The notes: generated from the sequence alone by a model not told the origin. Counted from the stretch's first letter, positions 1 to 7,931 are shown. The stretch: DNA of 43,331 bases from IMCC26077 sp964418325 (GCA_964418325.1 CAYQLC010000014.1:1-43331), one strand, 5' to 3'. Translations and numbers: made by a program.

Positions 1-24
1 TTGTCTGTGGCGCTCGCTAGGGTA

Positions 25-50
25 CTTATTCGAACATTTGTTCGAATAAG
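25..50. promoter_or_regulatory. LexA operator (SOS box) upstream of dnaE2
   Basis: The core at 30-45 is TCGAAC-N4-GTTCGA, an exact match to the SOS box of actinobacteria and Gram-positive bacteria. The symmetry extends beyond the core: 11-nt arms cttattcgaac (25-35) and gttcgaataag (40-50) are perfect reverse complements around a 4-nt centre. It lies 27 nt before the dnaE2 start codon. A possible promoter, TTGTCT at 1-6 with TACTTA at 23-28, would be covered by bound LexA, but those boxes are weak. The likely regulated unit is dnaE2-dinB. Confidence 0.9.
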
Positions 51-76
51 TAGCTATGACTGGAGGGGTACCGCTA

Positions 77-3000
77 ATGCCGCGCCTGCACTTTACCCAC
101 CTTCACTGTGCCAGCGGGTACTCCTTTAAATATGGAACCGCTCTTCCGGAGGCGCTTGTTGCTCGCGCACACGAACTTCAGATGCCAGCCCTTGCTCTCA
201 CCGATCGCGCAGAGCTTGGTGGACTTGCTGGTGCAATTCGTTTTACGCAAGCCTGCAGTAAAGCAAATATCGCACCGATTCTTGGTAGCGATTTTCTCAT
301 CGCGCCACCAGTGATCATCCGCTCACCTCAAACAACGCCAGCAAAGGGCGGTGCGCAGGTAGAGCGAAAATATCCACGCGCCACTCTTCTTGCTACTCCG
401 GCAGGATGGCGAAATTTAATCCGACTCATCTCTGCCACTGAAGAGGGGTTACTTACCCGCGAGAATCTCTCTCGTTATGGCAAAGGGTTGATTCTCTTAC
501 TTGGCCCTGATTCCGATGTCGGTCGACACATCACAGCCAATCGCGCCGACTTAGCAGAGCAAGCGCTGAATGAATGGAGCGAATATTTCCCACGTGACTT
601 GATTACTATCGAAGCGGTCTCACATCGAGTTCCAGGGGTAGATAAGTGGTCAACACATAACGCTGGCAAGATGGTTCTCTTTGCCCGAATGATGAAATCT
701 CCGGTCATCCTGAGTAACAACGTCCGGATGCTTCACGCTAGCGATGCGCCAGTAGCCGATGTGCTTGATGCAATCCGCAAACTTGTCCCACTTTCACAAC
801 GCCATATCGAAAATAAAACCAACCAGGCCTACCTAAAAAGTAGCGAAGAGATGTTTCAGATTGCTAAAGAGATAGCAGCAAGCGCTAGCGAGAAGAATGA
901 ATATCAATTACTCGCCACCACAGATGAGTGGGCGCAGCGATGCGCGCTCTCACCAACACGAGATATCGGCTTAGGGGGAGTGCATCTCCCTGAACCAGCG
1001 GTTGTTGGCCTTACCTCGTATAACCAGATGGCGCAGCATCTGAAGGTGCGCTGTGAGGTGCGATTAACATCGCGATATTCCGGTGAGAAGTTGCAAGTTG
1101 CCACTGAGCGGTTACATCAAGAGCTTCAGACTGTTAACTCTTTGGGCTATGAGGCATATTTCCTTGCCGTTGCCGATATCGTCGATAGCGCTCGCCGCTC
1201 TGGTATTCGCGTCGCTGCACGCGGCAGTGGCGCTGGTTCGCTCATCTGCCATCTTCTTGGCATCTCTGGAGTTGATCCACTCGATCACGGATTACTCATG
1301 GAGCGATTCTGTTCCACGCTCCGCACTGATTTGCCTGATATCGATATCGATGTCGAATCTGCTCGGAGATTAGAGATTTACAATCAAGTCTTCACCCGTT
1401 ACAACCCCGCAGCCTCGTGGCCACACGGCCCTGCGCAAACGACGACAGTAGCTATGGTTGAAACCTATCGAGCTCGCCATGCAATTCGTGATGTCGGGGC
1501 AGCGTTAGCGCTACCTCATGAAGAGATCGACACCTTGGCAAAATCTCTGCCCCATATCCGAGCCAAGAACATCGCTAACGCGCTTCGCGATTTACCAGAG
1601 CTGCGCCATCTCACCATCAATAAGCCAATGGAAAAGGCAATTGCTCTTGCCCAGCAACTTGATAAGTTGCCGCGCCATCTTTCGATGCACCCTTGTGCGG
1701 TAATACTTGCCGATAGCGCACTTCTTGATCGAATGCCTAGCCAGATGGGCGCCTCTGGTTATCCGATGTCACAGTGGGATAAGGATGATGTCGAGAGCGT
1801 CGGACTTCTCAAACTCGACATTCTTGGAGTGCGAATGCAATCAGCAATGGCACATGCATTAAGCGAGATTCGTCGAGTCGACAAGAAAGATATTCCACTC
1901 GATGAGATTCCTCTCGATGATGCAAAGACATTTACTTTGATTCGTTCGACAAAGACCCTCGGTATCTTTCAGATTGAAAGCCCTGGGCAGCGTGAGTTAA
2001 TCGGTAAGTTTGCTCCTGAAGTCTTTAACGATCTCATCATCGATATCTCACTCTTTCGCCCCGGCCCAGTGAAGAGCGACATGATTACCCCCTTCCTTCG
2101 AGCTAGGCAAGGATGGAGCGCACCACGCCTTATCCATCCCTCGCTCTATGAGATCCTCGCTGAGACCGAAGGCGTTGTCGTATTTCATGAACAGGTAATC
2201 CGGATTATCGCCACTATCGCTGGAATCTCACTCGCTGAGGCTGAGTCGTATCGTCGCATCCTTAACGACCCTGAGCGAAGCGTCGAGTTTTATCCCTGGT
2301 TTATCAATCGCGGGTGCGAGCGCGGATATCCGATGAGCGTCGTCGAAGAGGTCAATGATGTCCTTCGCGCTTTTGCATCTTTCGGTTTCTGCAAAGCACA
2401 TGCTGCCGCTTTTGCGCTACCTACCTATCAATCAGCATGGCTAAAGACACATTACCCAGCACATTTCATTGCCGGCTTACTTACTCATGACCCTGGCATG
2501 TATCCCAAGCGATTACTTCTCGATGAGGCGCGACAGATGGGAGTGCTTTTGCTCCCACTAGATATTAATAAATCAGGAAGTGATTACCTCGTTGAAGAAG
2601 CACGTGGTAATTATGGAATCCGAGTAGCGCTTGCTGATATCTCTGGCATTAACGAGAGCGAGATGCACGAAATCATCTCCGGTCGTCCATTTATCGATTG
2701 CGCTGACTTCACCTATCGCGCTCGAGTATCCAAACCTACTGTCGAGAACCTCATTCTCCTTGGTGCATTCGATCAACTCCACCCTGATATCAATAGACGA
2801 GAACTTCTTCTGCATTACCGAGAGCTAGATCGATGGAGCGCTCCCTCCTCTGATCAGATGGCTTTGCTCTTTGATGATCACGATACTTCGCTCACCTCAA
2901 GTGGATTACCTGCATTGACCGAGAGCGAGAAAGTCCGAAACGAAGTTGCCCTTCTTGGCCTTGATGTCAGCCATCATCTCATCGCTTTTTACCATCACTT

Positions 3001-3403
3001 CTTGACTGCTCTTGGCGTAGTTCGCGCAACCGATCTTCTTAGATATCGCTCACGCACCCCACTTCTCGTCGCCGGCGTCAAAGTCGCGCTCCAGAGCCCA
3101 CCAGTTCGCTCTGGTCGTCGAGTTATCTTCATTACCCTCGATGATGGCACTGGGTGTAGCGATGCAACTTTCTTCGAGGATACTCAGCTCCACTCCGGAC
3201 GAGTTCTCTATCACTCGAAGCTCCTTTTAGTGCATGGCACTTTGCGCCGAACCGGTCCTCGCGGAGTCTCCATCCTTGCTCACTGTGGATGGGATCTCGC
3301 AGAGCTCTACTCGCTCTGGCGGGAGAGCGGCGATATCTCGGTTGTGAGAGCGCAGATGGATACCCTTATTAATGTGGCACGAGAAAAGAACGCCAGTGCT
3401 TGA
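77..3403 (+). CDS. dnaE2: Error-prone DNA polymerase, DnaE2 type
   Basis: C-family DNA polymerase of the DnaE2 (ImuC) branch, used for damage-induced translesion synthesis; 1108 aa. An N-terminal PHP domain begins with HLHCASGYSF. The palm carries PDIDID (Asp421 and Asp423) and KLD (Asp581), the three expected catalytic acidic residues. A C-terminal OB-fold follows. QMALLF at about 927-932 resembles a sliding-clamp binding peptide. The ATG at 77 is preferred to an in-frame start at 56 because ggagggg lies at 62-68, 8 nt upstream. The SOS operator just upstream implies LexA control. The gene overlaps dinB. The replicative paralogue dnaE1 is also in this window at 29186, which supports a specialised role for this copy. 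Confidence 0.9.
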   Translation: MPRLHFTHLHCASGYSFKYGTALPEALVARAHELQMPALALTDRAELGGLAGAIRFTQACSKANIAPILGSDFLIAPPVIIRSPQTTPAKGGAQVERKYPRATLLATPAGWRNLIRLISATEEGLLTRENLSRYGKGLILLLGPDSDVGRHITANRADLAEQALNEWSEYFPRDLITIEAVSHRVPGVDKWSTHNAGKMVLFARMMKSPVILSNNVRMLHASDAPVADVLDAIRKLVPLSQRHIENKTNQAYLKSSEEMFQIAKEIAASASEKNEYQLLATTDEWAQRCALSPTRDIGLGGVHLPEPAVVGLTSYNQMAQHLKVRCEVRLTSRYSGEKLQVATERLHQELQTVNSLGYEAYFLAVADIVDSARRSGIRVAARGSGAGSLICHLLGISGVDPLDHGLLMERFCSTLRTDLPDIDIDVESARRLEIYNQVFTRYNPAASWPHGPAQTTTVAMVETYRARHAIRDVGAALALPHEEIDTLAKSLPHIRAKNIANALRDLPELRHLTINKPMEKAIALAQQLDKLPRHLSMHPCAVILADSALLDRMPSQMGASGYPMSQWDKDDVESVGLLKLDILGVRMQSAMAHALSEIRRVDKKDIPLDEIPLDDAKTFTLIRSTKTLGIFQIESPGQRELIGKFAPEVFNDLIIDISLFRPGPVKSDMITPFLRARQGWSAPRLIHPSLYEILAETEGVVVFHEQVIRIIATIAGISLAEAESYRRILNDPERSVEFYPWFINRGCERGYPMSVVEEVNDVLRAFASFGFCKAHAAAFALPTYQSAWLKTHYPAHFIAGLLTHDPGMYPKRLLLDEARQMGVLLLPLDINKSGSDYLVEEARGNYGIRVALADISGINESEMHEIISGRPFIDCADFTYRARVSKPTVENLILLGAFDQLHPDINRRELLLHYRELDRWSAPSSDQMALLFDDHDTSLTSSGLPALTESEKVRNEVALLGLDVSHHLIAFYHHFLTALGVVRATDLLRYRSRTPLLVAGVKVALQSPPVRSGRRVIFITLDDGTGCSDATFFEDTQLHSGRVLYHSKLLLVHGTLRRTGPRGVSILAHCGWDLAELYSLWRESGDISVVRAQMDTLINVAREKNASA

Positions 3404-4613
3404 GGTAACCCCTGAGCGTAAACCGAGCACCATCCTCCATGTTGATATGGATGCCTTTTTCGCTTCAGTTGAAGAGGCCGATGATCCCACGCTTAAAGGG
3501 AAGGCAGTAGTTGTCGGCGCGGGTCCGCGCGCTGTAGTCACCTCAGCAAATTATCTCGCGCGCACCTTTGGCATTCGAGCAGCGATGCCGGTTGCACAGG
3601 CGCGCAGATTGGCACCTCACGCAATCTTCTTACCCAATAGACATCATCGTTATGGTGAAGTCTCTGCGGAAGTCATGAAAATCTTTCACGATTTTTCACC
3701 AAGGGTCGAACCACTCTCCCTAGATGAAGCTTTTCTCGATGTCTCTGGTGCAACGAAATTGATAGGAAGCGCGCGAGAAATCGGAAATAAAATCCGTTCC
3801 CGCATCGAGGAAGAATTAAAAATTACCTGTTCGGTGGGAATCTCAACGACTAAGTTGATTGCAAAACTCGCATCAGGGCGATGTAAGCCCAATGGACTTT
3901 TGGAGATTCCTAGCGATCGAGTATTAGATTTCTTACACCCACTACCAGTTCGGGAGTTATGGGGAGTTGGACCAAAGACGGCAGATGCGCTCACGCAACT
4001 GGGCCTGCACACCATCGGCGATATCGCGCGCACGCCGCGAAATACTCTTGTTCGCGCATTGGGCGAGAGCCAGGGAGTGAGTTTGTATGAGTTGGCCTGG
4101 GGTCGTGATTTTCGAGGGGTCGAAGAGAGCGTGGTCGATAAGAGCATTGGCGCTGAAGAGACTTTTGCCCAAGATATCGATGACAACGAGGAGTTGCTTG
4201 CCGAACTACTTCGGGTGACCGAGCGAGTTGCCCACCGATTGCGCGACCAAGAACTTGCCACGCGAACAATTTCCATAAAAATACGATTTAGTGATTTCAC
4301 CACAATTACACGATCGAAGACTATTGACCTTCCCACCGATAGCACCCAAGAGATCTATGAACAGGTTCGACGCTTATTCCGTGCTCTGGGCTTGGTTCGT
4401 GCACGTGTCCGGCTTGTGGGAGTTCGATTAGAGAACCTTGAGAGTGAGTCTGGATTGGTGGAGCAGCTCACCCTTGGTTCACGAGAGAAGGGGTGGCGCC
4501 AGGTCGACAAAGCCCTAGATAGGGCCCGTCGGCGCTTTGGCGGCGGGGCGCTCAAGCCCGCCCGCCTCATAGAGACTGAGAGCCAGTCGGACTCAACCGA
4601 GAGTGAGCCATAA
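3372..4613 (+). CDS. dinB: DNA polymerase IV (Y family)
   Basis: Y-family translesion polymerase, 413 aa from the ATG at 3372. HVDMDAFF holds the catalytic Asp25 and a Phe steric gate; SLDEAFLD supplies Asp118 and Glu119. The catalytic triad is therefore intact, which separates it from the inactive ImuB proteins that usually accompany DnaE2. Palm, fingers, helix-hairpin-helix thumb (ELWGVGPKTADAL) and little-finger domains are recognisable. QLTLG near the C-terminus is a weak clamp-binding candidate. The start is uncertain: GTG at 3396 would reduce the overlap with dnaE2 from 32 to 8 nt and has a purine-rich stretch upstream. Co-transcription with dnaE2 from the SOS promoter is inferred. Confidence 0.93.
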   Translation: MWHEKRTPVLEVTPERKPSTILHVDMDAFFASVEEADDPTLKGKAVVVGAGPRAVVTSANYLARTFGIRAAMPVAQARRLAPHAIFLPNRHHRYGEVSAEVMKIFHDFSPRVEPLSLDEAFLDVSGATKLIGSAREIGNKIRSRIEEELKITCSVGISTTKLIAKLASGRCKPNGLLEIPSDRVLDFLHPLPVRELWGVGPKTADALTQLGLHTIGDIARTPRNTLVRALGESQGVSLYELAWGRDFRGVEESVVDKSIGAEETFAQDIDDNEELLAELLRVTERVAHRLRDQELATRTISIKIRFSDFTTITRSKTIDLPTDSTQEIYEQVRRLFRALGLVRARVRLVGVRLENLESESGLVEQLTLGSREKGWRQVDKALDRARRRFGGGALKPARLIETESQSDSTESEP

Positions 4614-4671
4614 GAGGCCACCTGGGCTAAGATTTTTGGTACGCGGTTACTGAAGGGAGCGCGAAAAGACG

Positions 4672-5028
4672 ATGCCACTATCTGAACATGAAGAGCGCTT
4701 ACTTGCCGAAATGGAAGCTGCGCTTTCACAAGAGGATCCAAAATTAGTTTCAGCCTTGTCGCAGAAGAAGAGCAAACGCTCTCCGCTATTAAGTCTGACG
4801 CTCATCGCTCTTGGATTTATCACCCTCTTTGTGGGTCTGGTTTCGCAAGTGGTCATCGCAGGCGTTGCTGGTTTCATCATTGCACTTGCTGGCGTCTATC
4901 GACTGATTACCACCTCACGCTCGGCCATGCAGGGGATGAAAGCGCCGCGGGAGAAGCGCAGGTCTCGCTTCAACAGCATGTTGGAAGAGCGCTGGGAGCG
5001 CCGTCAGTTTGGCGACGACCAACAATAA
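4672..5028 (+). CDS. DUF3040 membrane protein
   Basis: A 118-aa protein beginning MPLSEHEERLLAEMEAAL, the signature N-terminus of actinobacterial DUF3040 proteins. Two hydrophobic segments at about 38-58 and 60-79 make a membrane hairpin, followed by a basic C-terminal tail rich in Arg and Lys. DUF3040 genes are commonly found beside the dcw cluster in actinobacteria, as here; the function is unknown and a cell-envelope link is only inferred from position. A gaaggga ribosome binding site precedes the ATG. TAAGAT at 4628-4633 is a possible -10 box, so the gene may have its own promoter in the 58-nt spacer after dinB. Confidence 0.85.
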   Translation: MPLSEHEERLLAEMEAALSQEDPKLVSALSQKKSKRSPLLSLTLIALGFITLFVGLVSQVVIAGVAGFIIALAGVYRLITTSRSAMQGMKAPREKRRSRFNSMLEERWERRQFGDDQQ

Positions 5029-5791
5029 GTTTCGCTCTTATCTCCATCAACGAAATCCGCAGGGAAACAAATACACCTCTGGTCGCTTATTAGTTGATGC
5101 TGGCTCCACTCGTTTTCCCGGAGCTGCCGTCTTAACAGTGGGTGGAGCGCGGCGCGGAGGAGCTGGATATATCAGTTATCTTTCGCGCGAAAATTTGCCA
5201 ACAGAACTTGTTTTGCGCGCTTATCCCGATGTCGTGCCTGTCACTTCATGTGAGTCAGAACAGGTCGATGCGATTGTTATTGGACCTGGTTCACCAAATA
5301 TCGCTCTCATACCGAGAATCAGTCGCATGATTATCGATGGTGGAGCTCTTGCTCTGATCTCACAACCAGCGCCCGATGATCAGCTATGGATTCTTACCCC
5401 ACACGAGGGTGAGATCTCACGGATGGGTTTTGATCCCAGCAATCGAGAATCTTGCGCCCTCAAAGCTGCGCAGGAGCTCAATGCCATCGTGCTGCTCAAG
5501 GGGCGCCACTCCATTGTTGCTACGCCTGCAGGAATTTCCTTTATTGACCAGGTTGGAGGAACCGAACTCTCCACTGCTGGCACCGGCGATGTACTTGCCG
5601 GATTGATTGGCTCGATGATCGCCGCCCATCGCCCTACTCTGCTGCGTGAAGCAGCCGAGGTAGTTGCCCACTCAGTAGAGATATTTGCTGCAGCGGCCCA
5701 CGCTTCGATGAGAAAGCGAACGCCACTTGTCGCGACCGATGTGATGGAAGAGATCCCTAGGCTGTTGGCCCAGGAAGGAACTTCCCTCTAA
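5009..5791 (+). CDS. nnrD: ADP-dependent NAD(P)H-hydrate dehydratase
   Basis: A 260-aa ribokinase-fold enzyme of the YjeF C-terminal family. It repairs hydrated NADH and NADPH (NAD(P)HX) by dehydration driven by ADP. Visible motifs are GRLLVDAGS near 25-33, the substrate-site LTPHEGE at 129-135, VLLKGRHSIVATP, and GTGDVLAG at 191-198 with the predicted catalytic Asp194. In many bacteria this domain is fused behind the NnrE epimerase; here it stands alone and no epimerase is seen in the window. The start is TTG at 5009, with gggag about 10 nt upstream; it overlaps the DUF3040 gene by 20 nt, suggesting coupled translation. The 3' end overlaps the opposing flavin reductase gene by 35 nt. Confidence 0.88.
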   Translation: MATTNNKFRSYLHQRNPQGNKYTSGRLLVDAGSTRFPGAAVLTVGGARRGGAGYISYLSRENLPTELVLRAYPDVVPVTSCESEQVDAIVIGPGSPNIALIPRISRMIIDGGALALISQPAPDDQLWILTPHEGEISRMGFDPSNRESCALKAAQELNAIVLLKGRHSIVATPAGISFIDQVGGTELSTAGTGDVLAGLIGSMIAAHRPTLLREAAEVVAHSVEIFAAAAHASMRKRTPLVATDVMEEIPRLLAQEGTSL

Positions 5792-6242
5792 AGAAAGTTA
5801 ATGGCTGTGCAATGCCATCGGTAAACGAGAGAACTTCTCCAACAATAATGATGTGATCTCCAGCTTCATATTGAGCTGTTGTCCGCGCGGTAAAGAATGT
5901 TTTCGCATCAGCGAGAGCGAGCGCTGGATGTTCACTTGATGGCTCCACTACAGCCAATCCAGCAAAACGATCAGTTCCATGAGCAGTGAATCGATGAACG
6001 AGCTCTTCTTGGCTCGCATCGACGAAATTCACCGACCAGTGAGCGGCCTTTTTCCAGAGCGGGAAGGAGGCAATCTTCTTATCTACACACCACGAGACCA
6101 GAACGGGCTCCAGCGAGACCGAGGTGAGTGAGTTACAGACAATTCCGACTCGTTCTCCCTCGACCTCTGTCGTGACGATAGCGATTCCAGTGATCCACCC
6201 GCTCATGAGGGAACGGAAGGTCCGGGGATCAAGGGTGGCCAT
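5757..6242 (-). CDS. Flavin reductase-domain (FMN-binding split barrel) protein
   Basis: A 161-aa protein of the flavin reductase-like family, which binds FMN or FAD and usually passes NAD(P)H electrons to a partner monooxygenase. The N-terminal stretch TGIAIVTTEVEGERVGIVCNS followed by TSVSLEPVLVSWCV is the typical FMN-binding region, and HWSVNFV with the later GDHIIIVGEV strand completes the split barrel. No partner oxygenase is in the window, so the substrate cannot be named. It is the only minus-strand gene besides ileS, and its tail overlaps the end of nnrD. The ATG has no ribosome binding site at normal spacing; a TACCGT hexamer lies 6 nt upstream (see the -10 entry). Confidence 0.85.
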   Translation of the reverse strand: MATLDPRTFRSLMSGWITGIAIVTTEVEGERVGIVCNSLTSVSLEPVLVSWCVDKKIASFPLWKKAAHWSVNFVDASQEELVHRFTAHGTDRFAGLAVVEPSSEHPALALADAKTFFTARTTAQYEAGDHIIIVGEVLSFTDGIAQPLTFFRGKFLPGPTA

Positions 6243-6248
6243 TGCTTA

Positions 6249-6254
6249 ACGGTA
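6249..6254 (-). promoter_or_regulatory. Possible -10 box, leaderless flavin reductase gene
   Basis: On the minus strand TACCGT lies 6 nt before the ATG. If it is a -10 hexamer (TAnnnT), transcription would begin at or within 2 nt of the start codon. No convincing -35 was found. Confidence 0.35.
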
Positions 6255-6290
6255 GACCCTTTCCCAGCGTTGAAAGAGCAGCGCAAGAGT

Positions 6291-6353
6291 GGGGCAATCA
6301 ATGGGGAGGCGAGGGGCAATCAGGGGAGGCGAGGGGAGATTGAGGGGGGAGGG
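6291..6353 (+). repeat. G-rich repeat with G-quadruplex potential upstream of mraZ
   Basis: ggggaggcgagggg occurs at 6303-6316 and again at 6323-6336, a 20-bp period joined by caatca. The four GGGG tracts are separated by loops of 6, 6 and 6 nt, a textbook G-quadruplex pattern. Further G tracts occur at 6291-6294, 6344-6349 and 6351-6353. The block sits between the flavin reductase start and the mraZ promoter, with all the G residues on the coding strand of mraZ. Confidence 0.7.
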
Positions 6354-6356
6354 TGG

Positions 6357-6388
6357 TTGACTGTGGGGTTAAGTGGAGTAAAGTGGGG
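6357..6388 (+). promoter_or_regulatory. mraZ promoter with three MraZ boxes
   Basis: TTGACT at 6357-6362, a 16-nt spacer, and TAAAGT at 6379-6384 form a good promoter. Three near-identical hexamers, GTGGGG (6363-6368), GTGGAG (6373-6378) and GTGGGG (6383-6388), repeat at exactly 10 bp. This matches the known MraZ operator: TGGGN-type direct repeats with 5-nt spacers. Because the boxes fill the spacer and cover the -10, bound MraZ should repress its own operon. Confidence 0.82.
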
Positions 6389-6422
6389 GATTACAACCTT
6401 GGGGAAGGGGGTCTAGTACCGC

Positions 6423-6854
6423 ATGTTTCTTGGTACCTACGAGCCTCGCCTCGATGAAAAAGGGCGGCTCATTCTTCCCGCCAGATTCCGCGATGATCTC
6501 GCCGCAGGTCTGGTGATCACCAAAGGGCAAGAGCGATGCCTTTATGTCTGGCCAGCACAAGAGTTTGCAACTCTCACTGAATCAATGCGACAAGCGCCGG
6601 TAACTGCAAAATCTGCTCGCGATTACATGCGTGTGATGTTCGCAGGCGCCCACGATGAGATTCCAGATAAGCAAGGTCGCGTCACCATTCCAGGTTCATT
6701 GCGCAGTTATGCCGGACTTGAAAAAGAGTGCGTTGTCATCGGCGCAAATACTCGTGTGGAAATTTGGGATCTCCAAGCGTGGGAGAGCTACCTCGCAGAT
6801 CGTGAAAAGAGTTTTGCCGAAGTATCCGAGGAGGTTTTCCCTGGTCTTTTTTAG
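6423..6854 (+). CDS. mraZ: Transcriptional regulator MraZ
   Basis: A 143-aa MraZ protein, the first gene of the dcw cluster. It has two AbrB-like swapped-hairpin DNA-binding repeats, with the hallmark DEKGR at 11-15 followed by LPARFR, and DKQGR at 82-86 followed by VTIP. In characterised bacteria MraZ forms a ring-shaped oligomer that binds tandem TGGG repeats and controls the division operon. Its expected target repeats are present 35-60 nt upstream. An aaggggg ribosome binding site lies about 9 nt before the ATG. The leader from the predicted promoter would be roughly 30 nt. Confidence 0.96.
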   Translation: MFLGTYEPRLDEKGRLILPARFRDDLAAGLVITKGQERCLYVWPAQEFATLTESMRQAPVTAKSARDYMRVMFAGAHDEIPDKQGRVTIPGSLRSYAGLEKECVVIGANTRVEIWDLQAWESYLADREKSFAEVSEEVFPGLF

Positions 6855-6948
6855 CCCCTGATTTTCGGTCACTGCCGCACCGAGTATCGACGCCCCTTCC
6901 CCGGCGCCGATCGATCCGTCCGGCGGCGGTGTCCAAAGGTCAGGGCAA

Positions 6949-6975
6949 GACCAGCAAGACCAGCAAGACCAGCAA
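6949..6975 (+). repeat. Three tandem copies of a 9-mer between mraZ and rsmH
   Basis: gaccagcaa is repeated three times without mismatch at 6949-6957, 6958-6966 and 6967-6975, ending just before the rsmH ribosome binding site. It lies in the 138-nt mraZ-rsmH spacer, whose first half is richer in G+C than its neighbours. No gene or terminator is recognised in that spacer. Confidence 0.85.
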
Positions 6976-6992
6976 GAGAGGGGAAGGTGCGA

Positions 6993-7931
6993 ATGAGTAA
7001 CGAACATATTCCGGTTGCGCTCGAGCGCACTGTGGAGTTGCTGACTCCAGCTCTTTCAGGGAGTGCACCTGCTCTCATTGATGCCACTCTCGGATTAGGT
7101 GGACATTCTGAGTATCTACTTGAGAAGTTTGCCGCGTTGCAAATAATCGGAATCGATCGCGATAAGAGCGCCCTGGAAAAGGCCAATGCACGTCTAGCTC
7201 GATTCGGCAAGCGCGTGACTTTGGTGCACGCTGTTTATGATCACATCGGTGAAGTAGCTCGTCATCAGGGGCTTGAAAGCGTTCAGGGAATTCTCTTCGA
7301 TTTGGGCGTCTCCTCGATGCAATTAGATTCTTCGGATCGCGGCTTTGCCTACTCCCATGATGCACCTCTTGATATGCGCATGGATCAATCGCAGGGAATC
7401 AGCGCTGGTGATGTCGTAAACACGTACTCGCATGAGGAGCTGACTCGAATTCTTCGCGTATATGGCGAGGAGAAATTCGCAAGCCGGATTGCTGCGAAGA
7501 TCATTGATGCGCGCAAAGGTGCGCCACTCTCTTCCACCGTTGCGTTGGCGAATTTGGTAAAGGAGAGCATCCCGGCGGCAACTCGTCGTATCGGTGGCAA
7601 CCCAGCTAAGCGCACTTTCCAAGCGTTGCGCATCTATGTAAATAATGAATTGGAAGTTCTTGAGCGAGCAATTCCAGCCGCCTTGGAGTTGTTGGCGATC
7701 AATGGCCGCATGGTCGTTCTTTCATATCACTCTCTTGAAGATCGAATTGTTAAGCGCGCTTTTGCTGAAGTTAGCACTAGCGAAGTACCGCACGGATTAC
7801 CGGTGGAACCAATGCCCACTCGATTCCAGTTACTCACACGAGCAAGCGAGAGCGCCAGCGACGAAGAGATCTTGGTAAATCCGCGCTCACAGTCGGTGCG
7901 CATTCGAGCAATTGAGAGAAGGGCTGCGTAA
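6993..7931 (+). CDS. rsmH: 16S rRNA (cytosine(1402)-N4)-methyltransferase
   Basis: S-adenosylmethionine-dependent methyltransferase that modifies C1402 of 16S rRNA at the ribosomal P site; 312 aa from the ATG at 6993. HIPVALERTVELL opens the protein and ATLGLGGHSEYLL (about 31-43) is the SAM-binding motif. FDLGVSSMQLD and the C-terminal VLSYHSLEDRIVKRAF are family signatures. The ATG at 6993 is preferred to the GTG at 6987 because aggggaagg (6979-6987) is correctly spaced for it. The stop codon overlaps the next start as TAATG. Confidence 0.95.
   Translation: MSNEHIPVALERTVELLTPALSGSAPALIDATLGLGGHSEYLLEKFAALQIIGIDRDKSALEKANARLARFGKRVTLVHAVYDHIGEVARHQGLESVQGILFDLGVSSMQLDSSDRGFAYSHDAPLDMRMDQSQGISAGDVVNTYSHEELTRILRVYGEEKFASRIAAKIIDARKGAPLSSTVALANLVKESIPAATRRIGGNPAKRTFQALRIYVNNELEVLERAIPAALELLAINGRMVVLSYHSLEDRIVKRAFAEVSTSEVPHGLPVEPMPTRFQLLTRASESASDEEILVNPRSQSVRIRAIERRAA

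Noticed and set aside
3372..4613. ImuB instead of DinB
   Set aside because: The catalytic Asp, Asp and Glu residues are all present, which ImuB proteins lack.
6855..6992. mraZ-rsmH read-through fusion through the TAG
   Set aside because: The open frame is only 44 codons, its sequence has no family match, and rsmH has its own strong ribosome binding site.
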